Origin: an uncultured Collinsella sp. | GTDB lineage: Bacteria; Actinomycetota; Coriobacteriia; Coriobacteriales; Coriobacteriaceae | Reading direction: 5' to 3' | Length of the DNA stretch: 21,848 nt | Assembly (NCBI GenBank): GCA_958350755.1 | Contig: CATWID010000028.1 | Coordinates: 1 to 21,848 of the forward strand | The notes under the pieces: model-generated | Seen by the model: the letters and a program-made list of their open reading frames with translations, nothing else | Database searches by the model: none | Told to the model about the DNA's origin: nothing | Position numbers and translations under genes: made by a program | Shown: positions 1 through 5,342 of the stretch, in pieces | Layout of the letters: each line of letters starts with the position of its first letter | Position numbering within the stretch: the first letter of the stretch is position 1

Positions 1-63
1 CATAAAAGAAAAGCCCCCGTTGCCGGAGGCTTTCAATTTCAATTGGTGCGGCGTATAGGATTC
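1..63 (-). repeat. Distal duplicate of tRNA-Arg 3' end plus terminator
   Basis: These 63 bases are identical to 192-254, which hold the last nucleotides of tRNA-Arg (with CCA) and its terminator. The copy begins at the last T-loop bases and lacks the rest of the tRNA, so it cannot make a tRNA. It still keeps a terminator-like hairpin (about 11-33) with a T-rich tail on the minus strand. The repeat starts at the window edge, so it may extend further. The period between copies is 191 bp. Confidence 0.9.
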
Positions 64-191
64 CGCGCATCCGCTCCGCGGATCCGCGCCGGCTTCGCCC
101 GCCTGCCGGCGTGCTCGCCCGCTCGCTACGGACGCTCCGCGTCCGCTTCACGCTCGCGCCTCGACCGAGGTTCGAATCCATGCGGTGGCGG
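64..191. repeat. GC-rich hairpin element next to tRNA-Arg (copy 1)
   Basis: A non-coding block lies between the two tRNA-Arg 3'-end repeats and is closely related to 5042-5170 next to tRNA-Leu. Three hairpins are visible: 69-83 (6-bp stem ATCCGC/GCGGAT, 3-nt loop), 87-111 (CGCCGGC/GCCGGCG, 11-nt loop) and 129-145 (7-bp stem, loop TCC). Its right end holds AGGTTCGAATCC (168-179), an inverted copy of the T-arm of the adjacent tRNA-Arg, then TGCGGTGG, which corresponds to TGCGATGG in the other copy. ORFs crossing it are not convincing. It could be a mobile or satellite element, a structured RNA made by read-through, or an integration scar. Confidence 0.75.
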
Positions 192-234
192 CATAAAAGA
201 AAAGCCCCCGTTGCCGGAGGCTTTCAATTTCAAT
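192..234 (-). terminator. Intrinsic terminator of tRNA-Arg
   Basis: On the minus strand the RNA can fold an 8-bp stem (AAGCCUCC / GGGGGCUU, with one U-G pair) around 202-224. It is followed by UUUUCUUUU, directly after the encoded CCA of the tRNA. An identical terminator sits in the distal repeat at 11-33. Confidence 0.8.
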
Positions 235-311
235 TGGTGCGGCGTATAGGATTCGAACCTATGACGTTCTGATTCGTAGTCAGACCCTCTATCCAGCTGA
301 GGTAACGCCGC
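235..311 (-). tRNA. tRNA-Arg (anticodon ACG)
   Basis: The minus strand folds as a complete cloverleaf. The acceptor stem GCGGCGT (5') pairs with ACGCCGC (3'), followed by discriminator A and an encoded CCA at 235-237. The anticodon arm is TCTGA-CTACGAA-TCAGA, giving anticodon ACG (read as ICG after deamination, decoding CGN arginine codons). The T-arm is ATAGG-TTCGAAT-CCTAT. The 3' part of this gene and its terminator are repeated at 1-63 across a hairpin element. Confidence 0.97.
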
Positions 312-322
312 AGCGCAAAACA

Positions 323-352
323 TATAAAACCACTTTAGCTTATTGGAGTCAA
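323..352 (-). promoter_or_regulatory. Promoter of tRNA-Arg
   Basis: On the minus strand TTGACT (347-352) is separated by 18 bp from TTTATA (323-328), about 12 bp ahead of the mature tRNA 5' end. The local sequence is AT-rich compared with its surroundings. No ribosome binding site or ORF follows. Confidence 0.6.
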
Positions 353-387
353 GCACAATCTCAAACTTTTTTTGGAACGCAGTTTTG

Positions 388-765
388 TCATGCTGCTCCG
401 CATATACCGTCGTTCCCCGTACGATCGATTGGCTTTTCGATCACGTCAAACTTAGCATCAAGTTCCCTGAGGAGCGATCTCACCCGCTGGGCACAATCAT
501 AATCGGCAAACGAGATACTCAACATGCGAGCAACCTGGTTAGATGTCCGGACCCCATAGAAATGCTCCAGGGCCACAAGCCCCTCGTGCGCCACAAACGT
601 CTCAACCACATGCGGCGACTCCTCGTAGCACCATTGGGTCAACGGACCCTCGCTCGTCTGTCGAACCACCAGGCCACCCATGCCAGACGGCTCACACGTC
701 ACAAGCAGGTACTCCCCGCCCTCGTCGCTCTCAAACAAAACCACCCGATCATCAAACAGCTCCAT
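388..765 (-). CDS. Hypothetical protein, 125 aa, possibly SOS-controlled
   Basis: I do not recognise this family. The 125-residue product is acidic and soluble-looking, with no signal peptide or membrane segment. It starts MELFDDRVVLFESDEGGEYL and has a predicted beta-rich N-terminal half. The middle stretch (about residues 62-85) contains LVALEHFYGV and NQVARMLSISF, which could form a small helical unit. The ATG at 765 follows AGAAAGGGGA, a reasonable ribosome binding site. It is monocistronic, between the serS terminator and the tRNA-Arg promoter. A palindromic GAAC-N4-GTTC site lies about 60 bp upstream, which would suit control by a Gram-positive LexA repressor. Function is unknown. Confidence 0.7.
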   Translation of the reverse strand: MELFDDRVVLFESDEGGEYLLVTCEPSGMGGLVVRQTSEGPLTQWCYEESPHVVETFVAHEGLVALEHFYGVRTSNQVARMLSISFADYDCAQRVRSLLRELDAKFDVIEKPIDRTGNDGICGAA

Positions 766-825
766 CGCGTCCCCTTTCTCTCGCTCTTATTTAGCAAAAG
801 CATAGCAGGTAGATGGCTGTATACA

Positions 826-838
826 GAACAGTTGTTCG
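826..838. promoter_or_regulatory. Candidate LexA (Cheo-type SOS) box
   Basis: GAACAGTTGTTCG on the plus strand (CGAACAACTGTTC on the minus) matches the GAAC-N4-GTTC core recognised by LexA/DinR of Gram-positive bacteria. It lies about 60 bp upstream of the start of the 388-765 gene. A possible -10, TATGCT, lies between the site and the gene, so a bound repressor would cover the -35 region. The match was made by eye and binding is an inference. Confidence 0.45.
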
Positions 839-884
839 TGTGTTTTCTATTGAGCTGTCCGCACAGCATGGTATGGCCGCACAC

Positions 885-913
885 AAAAAGGGCACCCCAA
901 AAAGGAGTGCCCT
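885..913 (-). terminator. Intrinsic terminator of serS
   Basis: The minus strand reads AGGGCACTCC, then a T5 loop, then GGGGTGCCC and TTTTTG. This is a strong GC stem of about 9 bp followed by a U-run, starting 24 bp past the serS stop codon. Confidence 0.85.
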
Positions 914-936
914 AGCAAATCGCTTATGCAGCCAAT

Positions 937-2220
937 CTACGCGACCGGCTCGATCTTCTCGAGGCCGCCCATGTAGGGACGCAGAACCTCGGGGATCGTG
1001 ATGGTGCCGTCAGCGTTCTGGTAGTTCTCCAGAATGGCTGCCATGGTACGGCCAGCCGGCAGACCGGAACCGTTGAGGGTGTGCAGATAGCGCGAACCCT
1101 TGAAGTTCTCGGGGTCGCGATACTTGATGTTGGCGCGACGGGCCTGGAAGTCACCGCAGTTGGAGCAGGAGCTGATCTCCTTGTAGGCGTTGTAGCTCGG
1201 CAGCCAGACCTCGACGTCGTAGGTCTGACGGGCAGAGAAGCCCAGGTCGCCGGTGCACAGGCTAATCACGCGATACGGAAGACCCAGCTGCTGCAGCAGG
1301 AACTCGGCCTCGGCGGTCATGCTCTCGAGCTCCTTGTCGGACTCCTCCGGCTTGGCAAACTTGACCATCTCGACCTTGTCGAACTCGTGCTGGCGAATGA
1401 TGCCGCGGGTATCGCGACCAGCGGAGCCGGCCTCCTCGCGGAAGCAGGGGGTGAAGGCGGTGTAGCGGCGCGGCAGGGTATCGGCGTCGAGGACCTCACC
1501 GGCGTGCAGGTTGGTGAGCACGACCTCGGCGGTGGGGATCAGGAAGTTGTCGCCCGAGACGTGATAGGCGTCGTCCTCGAACTTGGGCAGCTGGCCCGTG
1601 CCGAACATGGTCTGACGCTTGACGACGATGGGCGGCCACCACTCCTTAAAACCACGGCTGGTGTGCGTATCGAGGAAGAAGTTGATGAGGGCGCGCTCAA
1701 GACGGGCGCCGGCGCCACCGAGAACGGTGAAGCGGCTGCCGGAGAGCTTGTTGCCGCGCTCGAAGTCAAGGATATCGAGGTCGGTGCCCAGATCCCAGTG
1801 CGGCTTAAAGTCGAAGTCGAACTCGCGCGGGGTGCCCCAACGACGGCGTTCGATGTTCTCGTCCTCGTCCTTGCCGTACGGCGTGGCCTCGCAAGGAATG
1901 TTGGGCAGGTGAGCCATGAAGTCGTACTGCTCCTGCTCGAGGGCGGTGCGGCGCTCGGCCAGACCGTCAATTTTCTCGTTGACGGCGCGCACGGCCTCTT
2001 TGGCGGCCTCAGCCTCGTCCTTCTTGCCCTCCTTCATCAGGGCGCCGATCTTCTTGGACTCGGCATTGCGCGTGGCTTGAAGTTCCTCGACCTCGGTGAT
2101 GACGGCACGACGCTCGTCGTCGAGCTCAAAGAACTTCTCGCGATCCCAAGACGTCTGGCGGTTAGCCATGGCGACATCGATGGCATCGGGGTTCTCGCGA
2201 ACAAACTTGATATCAAGCAT
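937..2220 (-). CDS. serS: Serine--tRNA ligase (SerRS)
   Basis: A class II aminoacyl-tRNA synthetase of 427 aa that charges tRNA-Ser (and tRNA-Sec where present) with serine in the cytoplasm. The N-terminal region from about residue 25 to 110 is the long antiparallel coiled-coil arm that grips the tRNA-Ser variable arm. The class II core follows: a motif 2 region with FREEAGSAGRDTRGI and RQHEFDKVEMV, and motif 3 near the C-terminus with NGSGLPAGRTMAAILE. EVLRPYMGG closes the domain, as is usual for the family. The start MLDIKFVREN at 2220 is preferred over an in-frame ATG 27 nt upstream, because GGAGG lies 5 nt before it and bacterial SerRS proteins typically begin this way. The gene is monocistronic with its own terminator. 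No T-box leader fits in the short upstream region. Confidence 0.97.
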   Translation of the reverse strand: MLDIKFVRENPDAIDVAMANRQTSWDREKFFELDDERRAVITEVEELQATRNAESKKIGALMKEGKKDEAEAAKEAVRAVNEKIDGLAERRTALEQEQYDFMAHLPNIPCEATPYGKDEDENIERRRWGTPREFDFDFKPHWDLGTDLDILDFERGNKLSGSRFTVLGGAGARLERALINFFLDTHTSRGFKEWWPPIVVKRQTMFGTGQLPKFEDDAYHVSGDNFLIPTAEVVLTNLHAGEVLDADTLPRRYTAFTPCFREEAGSAGRDTRGIIRQHEFDKVEMVKFAKPEESDKELESMTAEAEFLLQQLGLPYRVISLCTGDLGFSARQTYDVEVWLPSYNAYKEISSCSNCGDFQARRANIKYRDPENFKGSRYLHTLNGSGLPAGRTMAAILENYQNADGTITIPEVLRPYMGGLEKIEPVA

Positions 2221-2250
2221 TAGATCCTCCGGCGATATACATTCCATTTA

Positions 2251-2288
2251 GGTTGCAACCTTGTACATGTATGGGCAAGTATATACTT
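2251..2288. promoter_or_regulatory. Divergent promoter region with three perfect palindromes
   Basis: The short region between serS and the divergent 57-codon gene holds GGTTGCAACC (2251-2260), TACATGTA (2264-2271) and AAGTATATACTT (2277-2288), all perfect palindromes. TATACT at 2282-2287 could be a -10 for the plus-strand gene, with TTGTAC at 2261-2266 as a poorly spaced (15 bp) -35. Short palindromes can occur by chance, but three in 38 bp suggests operator sites. Confidence 0.35.
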
Positions 2289-2331
2289 ATGAGCGTTTAC
2301 GACCCAACTCAACTACGCAAGAAGGCACCCA

Positions 2332-2505
2332 ATGGACGCAGTTTTTTCCTTTTTGTTTGGCACCCGCACCGGTTTTGCCATCCTTTTCGCCGGCGGCATC
2401 CTGCTGTTTGCGATTATTGCCTTTGTAATGGAGAAGCGCACCCATAAGATGTATGTCGACCGCGGCCCCAAGTCCGAGGACGAAGAAGACAGCTTCTGGG
2501 ACTAA
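2332..2505 (+). CDS. Small single-pass membrane protein, 57 aa
   Basis: This is the only convincing plus-strand gene in the window. It encodes 57 residues beginning MDAVFSFLFGTRTGFAILFA. There is a short N-terminal stretch, one hydrophobic segment (about residues 15-33, ending IIAFVM), a basic EKRTHK stop-transfer region and a highly acidic tail (KSEDEEDSFWD). This composition predicts an inner-membrane protein with a charged cytoplasmic tail. The ATG at 2332 has AAGAAGG about 7 nt upstream. A strong 17-bp hairpin terminator follows 50 bp after the stop. It is divergent from serS and convergent with proC. I do not recognise the family; it may be an orphan or lineage-specific gene. Confidence 0.7.
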   Translation: MDAVFSFLFGTRTGFAILFAGGILLFAIIAFVMEKRTHKMYVDRGPKSEDEEDSFWD

Positions 2506-2511
2506 CCTGCC

Positions 2512-2654
2512 AAAAAGGGACAGGTTTATTTTGGTCGGTTTTATCTGGGCAAACGCAAGTGCCCCGCAACTGGAATTGAGCCAGTTGCGGGGCACTTTTC
2601 GCTAAAAGGACAAAACCGCAGGAAAAACCTGCCAACATAAACCTGTCCCTTTTT
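2512..2654. repeat. 17-bp perfect inverted repeat flanking a terminator
   Basis: AAAAAGGGACAGGTTTA at 2512-2528 and TAAACCTGTCCCTTTTT at 2638-2654 are exact reverse complements. Direct repeats overlap them: CCTGCCAA at 2506-2513 and 2628-2635, and near-identical TTTTGGTCGGTTTTA / TTTTTGTCGGTTTTA just outside the inverted arms. The layout resembles two degenerate copies of a dispersed intergenic repeat on either side of a terminator. The right copy ends inside the last codons and stop of proC. Confidence 0.65.
2557..2600 (+). terminator. Strong intrinsic terminator of the 57-codon gene
   Basis: A perfect 17-bp stem (2557-2573 with 2581-2597) with loop AATTGAG is followed by T4 on the plus strand. 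The minus strand lacks a U-run after the stem, so it serves mainly the plus-strand gene, although it may also slow transcription leaving proC. Confidence 0.8.
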
Positions 2655-2663
2655 TTGTCGGTT

Positions 2664-3434
2664 TTACTGGAGGGTTGCGTCGATTGCCTTGACCAGGGCG
2701 CTGCGCATGCCGGCGTCCTCGAGCGCAACGACGCCCTTGATGGTGGCACCACCGGGCGAGCATACGGCATCCTTCATCGCCGCAGGATGCTGGCCAGTTG
2801 CAAGCTGCAGCTTTGCCGTACCCAGCACCATCTGGCTCACAATGCGATAAGCATCCGCACGCGGGATACCGTGCTTGACCGCCGCATCGCCCAGGGCCTC
2901 GATTGCCATGGCGACAAACGCCGGAGCGCAACCACCCACCGTGCCGCCCACAAACAGCAGGCTTGTGTCGAGCTCGACGACAGCGCCAAGCTTACCGAGC
3001 AGGTCGAGCACCACAGCACGCTGCTCGTCGTTAAGCGTCGAAGCCTTCTCGCAGGCGATGACGCCCTCGCCCACCGAAACCGGCGTGTTGGGCACCGTCG
3101 AGATATGCGCGACGCCCGGCAGGACCTGCTCCCACTTGGCACTGTCCCAGGTCCAGGCAACCGACAGAACGACCTTTTTGGCAAAAGCATCCTTGAGCGG
3201 GGCGAATACCTTCTCGATCATGTACGGTTTGACCGCAGCGACCACGATATCGGATGCGGCGACAACCTCGGCGGCATCGTGGCAGGCGACCATGCCGCGC
3301 GCCTCGCAGCGCTCAACCAGTGCGTCGTAGCGACCCGCGCAGGCGCACATGTCGCTCGCAGCTACACCGGCAGCGATCCAGCCATCGGCCATAGCGCTCG
3401 CCATATTGCCAAAACCGACAAATCCAATCTTCAT
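2664..3434 (-). CDS. proC: Pyrroline-5-carboxylate reductase
   Basis: Catalyses the last step of proline synthesis, reducing 1-pyrroline-5-carboxylate to L-proline with NAD(P)H. The 256-aa product opens with MKIGFVGFGNMASAMADG, the Rossmann dinucleotide-binding loop (GFGNMA). The middle contains VVAAVKPYMIEKV, typical of the family. The C-terminal dimerisation domain carries the signature HPAAMKDAVCSPGGATIKGV. The start at 3434 is chosen over an in-frame ATG 24 nt upstream because the homologous N-terminus begins at MKIGF and AAAGGA lies 9 nt before it. It lies 73 bp downstream of rlmH and may be read from the same transcript. The stop codon sits inside the dispersed repeat copy. Confidence 0.96.
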   Translation of the reverse strand: MKIGFVGFGNMASAMADGWIAAGVAASDMCACAGRYDALVERCEARGMVACHDAAEVVAASDIVVAAVKPYMIEKVFAPLKDAFAKKVVLSVAWTWDSAKWEQVLPGVAHISTVPNTPVSVGEGVIACEKASTLNDEQRAVVLDLLGKLGAVVELDTSLLFVGGTVGGCAPAFVAMAIEALGDAAVKHGIPRADAYRIVSQMVLGTAKLQLATGQHPAAMKDAVCSPGGATIKGVVALEDAGMRSALVKAIDATLQ

Positions 3435-3507
3435 ATCGCATAGTCCTTTCAGACACATTCCTCAAAACGAAAGGTATTGTCCCACGCCATTGTTTCGTAT
3501 TGCCGAC

Positions 3508-3978
3508 CTATTTGTGATACGGCTCGCCACGACTGATCTTACAGGCACGGTAAATCTGCTCTAGCAGCACCACACGCGCCAGGTTATGCGGCAAGGTAAT
3601 GCGTCCAAAGCTGAGCATCTCGTCGGCTCGTGCGCGCACGTCATCGCTCACGCCGTCCGAACCGCCGATTACAAAGGCAATGTCGCTGCCGCCTCGCAGC
3701 ATAAGATCGTCGAGCCTCGCCGAAAACTCCTCGCTCGAGCGCTCCTTGCCCTCGATAGCCAGCAGGATCACATGCGCTCGAGATGGCAAGGCGGCAAGAA
3801 TCGCCGCCCCCTCCTTGTCGCGCGCGGCATCCACGCCGCCCGCCTTAGCCGGGTCGATATCGGCCACCTCGCGGATATCCACCTTGGCATAGGCACCTAG
3901 GCGCTTGGTGTACTCAGCGCACGCGTCCTTCCAAAAGCGCTCCTTGAGCTTACCGACGCAAACGACGGTGTATTTCAC
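3508..3978 (-). CDS. rlmH: 23S rRNA pseudouridine-1915 N3-methyltransferase RlmH
   Basis: A SPOUT-class methyltransferase that modifies pseudouridine 1915 in helix 69 of 23S rRNA on assembled ribosomes. The 156-aa length is normal. The start MKYTVVCVGKLKERFWKDA is characteristic. The knot that binds S-adenosylmethionine is visible in FVIGGSDGVSDDV, and the C-terminal signature reads LEQIYRACKISRGEPYHK. The start codon is GTG at 3978. Its ribosome binding site, AAGGAG, overlaps the stop codon of the upstream SPFH gene, only 6 bp away, so the two are probably translationally coupled. Confidence 0.97.
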   Translation of the reverse strand: MKYTVVCVGKLKERFWKDACAEYTKRLGAYAKVDIREVADIDPAKAGGVDAARDKEGAAILAALPSRAHVILLAIEGKERSSEEFSARLDDLMLRGGSDIAFVIGGSDGVSDDVRARADEMLSFGRITLPHNLARVVLLEQIYRACKISRGEPYHK

Positions 3979-3984
3979 GCGCGT

Positions 3985-4923
3985 CTACTCCTTCGAATCG
4001 TTTTGAACTTTGCCGGCGGCCAGCATCTGCTCGAACATCGAGGCCGACTGCGAAAAGTCGCTCGGCAGCACGACCGTCGAGGTTTTACCCGTGCGAGCGA
4101 ACTCCGTCATCATCTCGGACCACTGCGTAAACATGAACAGTTGGTTGGCCTCGTCATTGCCGACACCCGTCTCCTGGATGATCTCGAGCGAATCTTTGAT
4201 ACCCAGCGCGATGGCCTTGCGCTGGTTGGCGATGCCCTCGCCCGCCTTTTCCATAGCCTCGGCCTCGGCGGTCGCCTCGGTGACGCGCTTGATGCGGTCG
4301 GCCTCGGCGAGCTCCTGCGCGGCAGCGCGCTTGCGCTGGGCAGCGTTGATGTCGTTCATGGAGTTCTCAACCTCGGTCGGCAGTGCGATTTTGGTGATGA
4401 GCGTCGACACGAGGGTGAAGCCGTAGGCGGCCATCTGCTCGGAAACGGTAGCGTTGACATCCTTGGCGATGTCATCCTTCTTGGCAAAGACCTCATCGAG
4501 TGTGTAGACGGGGATGGAGGAGCGCAGGGCGTCGGTGATGAAGTCGCGCATCTGGTCGACGGGCTCCTGCAGCATGTAGTAGCTCTTGTAGATGCCCGAA
4601 TCTGCCGGGCCGGCGCCCATGTCGTAGCTCACGTGGTACTGAGCGGAGACCTCAAGACCGATGGTCACGTTGTCCTGGGTCTTAACGTCGATGCCAAAAC
4701 CGTTTTTCATGGTGCGCAGGCTCACCGTGGCGGCCTTGCGGTCGATCACGGGCACCTTCACGTGGAAGCCCGCGTTGACGATACGGTTGAACTTACCCAA
4801 GCGCTCGATGATTACGGCGTGCTGCTGTTCAACGACATAACAGGCGTTGGGGAGCAGCAGCAACAGGATGATGATGGGAATCAAAAGGCTGGTAAGGGCG
4901 GCGATGATACCGGAAAACAGCAT
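3985..4923 (-). CDS. SPFH/band-7 (stomatin/prohibitin-like) membrane protein
   Basis: A 312-aa membrane-anchored SPFH-domain protein related to QmcA/stomatin. Such proteins oligomerise at the membrane and are thought to scaffold lipid microdomains or regulate membrane proteases. An N-terminal hydrophobic segment (about residues 4-28, IIILLLLLPNA) is followed directly by the SPFH domain (VVEQQHAVIIERLGKF through LPTEVENSMNDI). An Ala/Glu-rich coiled coil follows (about residues 195-245, AAAQELAEADRIKRVTEATA). The last roughly 60 residues are acidic and soluble-looking. The ATG at 4923 has GAGGAG 5 nt upstream and is preferred over the ATG 21 nt earlier. It heads a likely SPFH-rlmH-proC transcript. 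There is no adjacent NfeD gene, so a partner protease is not indicated. Confidence 0.92.
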   Translation of the reverse strand: MLFSGIIAALTSLLIPIIILLLLLPNACYVVEQQHAVIIERLGKFNRIVNAGFHVKVPVIDRKAATVSLRTMKNGFGIDVKTQDNVTIGLEVSAQYHVSYDMGAGPADSGIYKSYYMLQEPVDQMRDFITDALRSSIPVYTLDEVFAKKDDIAKDVNATVSEQMAAYGFTLVSTLITKIALPTEVENSMNDINAAQRKRAAAQELAEADRIKRVTEATAEAEAMEKAGEGIANQRKAIALGIKDSLEIIQETGVGNDEANQLFMFTQWSEMMTEFARTGKTSTVVLPSDFSQSASMFEQMLAAGKVQNDSKE

Positions 4924-4980
4924 GGTCTCTCCTCTGATAGGCACACGTTGGTACTAGGATACCCGTCCAAGGAGATCGTG

Positions 4981-5041
4981 CATAACAAAAAGAGCTCCCA
5001 TTGCTGGGAGCTCTTTCAATCCATGGTGCGGGCGAAAGGAC
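4981..5041 (-). repeat. Distal duplicate of tRNA-Leu 3' end plus terminator
   Basis: About 60 bases nearly identical to 5171-5230. They hold the last 18 nucleotides of tRNA-Leu with CCA, then a terminator hairpin. Differences are few: one base near each end and an AG difference at the foot of the hairpin. The copy lacks the body of the tRNA. Its terminator (4991-5014, perfect 10-bp stem AGAGCTCCCA / TGGGAGCTCT, T-run on the minus strand) looks functional. The period is 189 bp, almost equal to the 191-bp period at tRNA-Arg. Confidence 0.9.
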
Positions 5042-5170
5042 GTCCGCCTATCCGCTGCGCGGATCCGCACCGGCTTCGCCCGCCTGCCGGCGGACTCGCC
5101 AGCTCGCTAAAAACGCTCCGCGTTTTCTTGACGCTCGCTCCTTCACAGGTTCAAGTCCCTGCGATGGGCC
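5042..5170. repeat. GC-rich hairpin element next to tRNA-Leu (copy 2)
   Basis: Related over its whole length to 64-191. Shared hairpins are 5050-5064 (ATCCGC/GCGGAT, loop TGC), 5070-5090 (CCGGC/GCCGG, 11-nt loop identical to copy 1) and 5110-5126 (AAAACGC/GCGTTTT, loop TCC). The last hairpin replaces the CGGACGC/GCGTCCG stem of copy 1 by paired changes. The right end holds AGGTTCAAGTCC (5147-5158), an inverted copy of the T-arm of the adjacent tRNA-Leu rather than of tRNA-Arg, followed by TGCGATGG. With the flanking duplications it forms the same architecture at a second tRNA. No coding potential is apparent. Confidence 0.75.
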
Positions 5171-5174
5171 CGTA

Positions 5175-5205
5175 ACAAAAAAGCTCCCATTGCTGGGAGC
5201 TCTTT
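5175..5205 (-). terminator. Intrinsic terminator of tRNA-Leu
   Basis: AGCTCCCA (5182-5189), loop TTGC and TGGGAGCT (5194-5201) form an 8-bp stem. On the minus strand it is followed by a T6 run, immediately downstream of the encoded CCA. Confidence 0.85.
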
Positions 5206-5212
5206 CAATCAA

Positions 5213-5299
5213 TGGTGCGGGCGAAAGGACTTGAACCTTCATGGGGTTGCCCCCATACGGACCTGAACCGTACGCGTCTGCCAATTCCGCCACGCCCGC
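5213..5299 (-). tRNA. tRNA-Leu (anticodon CAG)
   Basis: A class II tRNA of 87 nt including encoded CCA (5213-5215). The acceptor stem GCGGGCG pairs with CGCCCGC. The anticodon arm TACGG-TTCAGGT-CCGTA gives CAG, reading CUG leucine codons. The long variable arm TGGGGGCAACCCCA is typical of tRNA-Leu, and the T-loop is TTCAAGT. Its 3' end and terminator are duplicated at 4981-5041. Confidence 0.97.
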
Positions 5300-5310
5300 G
5301 TGCAGGAATT

Positions 5311-5339
5311 AGAATAACGGAGCGCCATCGCGAACGCAA
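5311..5339 (-). promoter_or_regulatory. Promoter of tRNA-Leu
   Basis: On the minus strand TTGCGT (5334-5339) and TATTCT (5311-5316) are separated by 17 bp, and the -10 ends 11 bp before the mature tRNA 5' end. It lies just past the stop of the upstream TatD-family gene. Confidence 0.65.
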
Positions 5340-5342
5340 GAA

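Noticed and set aside
1..254. Direct repeats as a CRISPR array or tandem tRNA array
   Set aside because: Only two repeats are visible, they are 3' tRNA ends plus terminators, the spacer-like segment is itself a repeated hairpin element, and no cas genes are present. The distal copy is not a full tRNA.
43..356. Short ORFs across the tRNA-Arg region
   Set aside because: They overlap the tRNA, terminators and hairpin element; codon content reflects the palindromic GC-rich DNA rather than a protein.
1081..2223. Long plus-strand ORF opposite serS
   Set aside because: It mirrors serS in the antisense frame of a GC-rich gene, has a repetitive Leu/Gly/Val/Glu composition and no recognisable domain. 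SerS is unambiguous on the other strand.
2221..2331. T-box riboswitch for serS
   Set aside because: The region between serS and the divergent gene is only about 110 bp and shows no T-box core sequence or specifier-loop structure.
4003..5175. Long plus-strand ORF opposite the SPFH gene, running into the tRNA-Leu element
   Set aside because: Antisense shadow with no family resemblance; it crosses a terminator and the repeat element.
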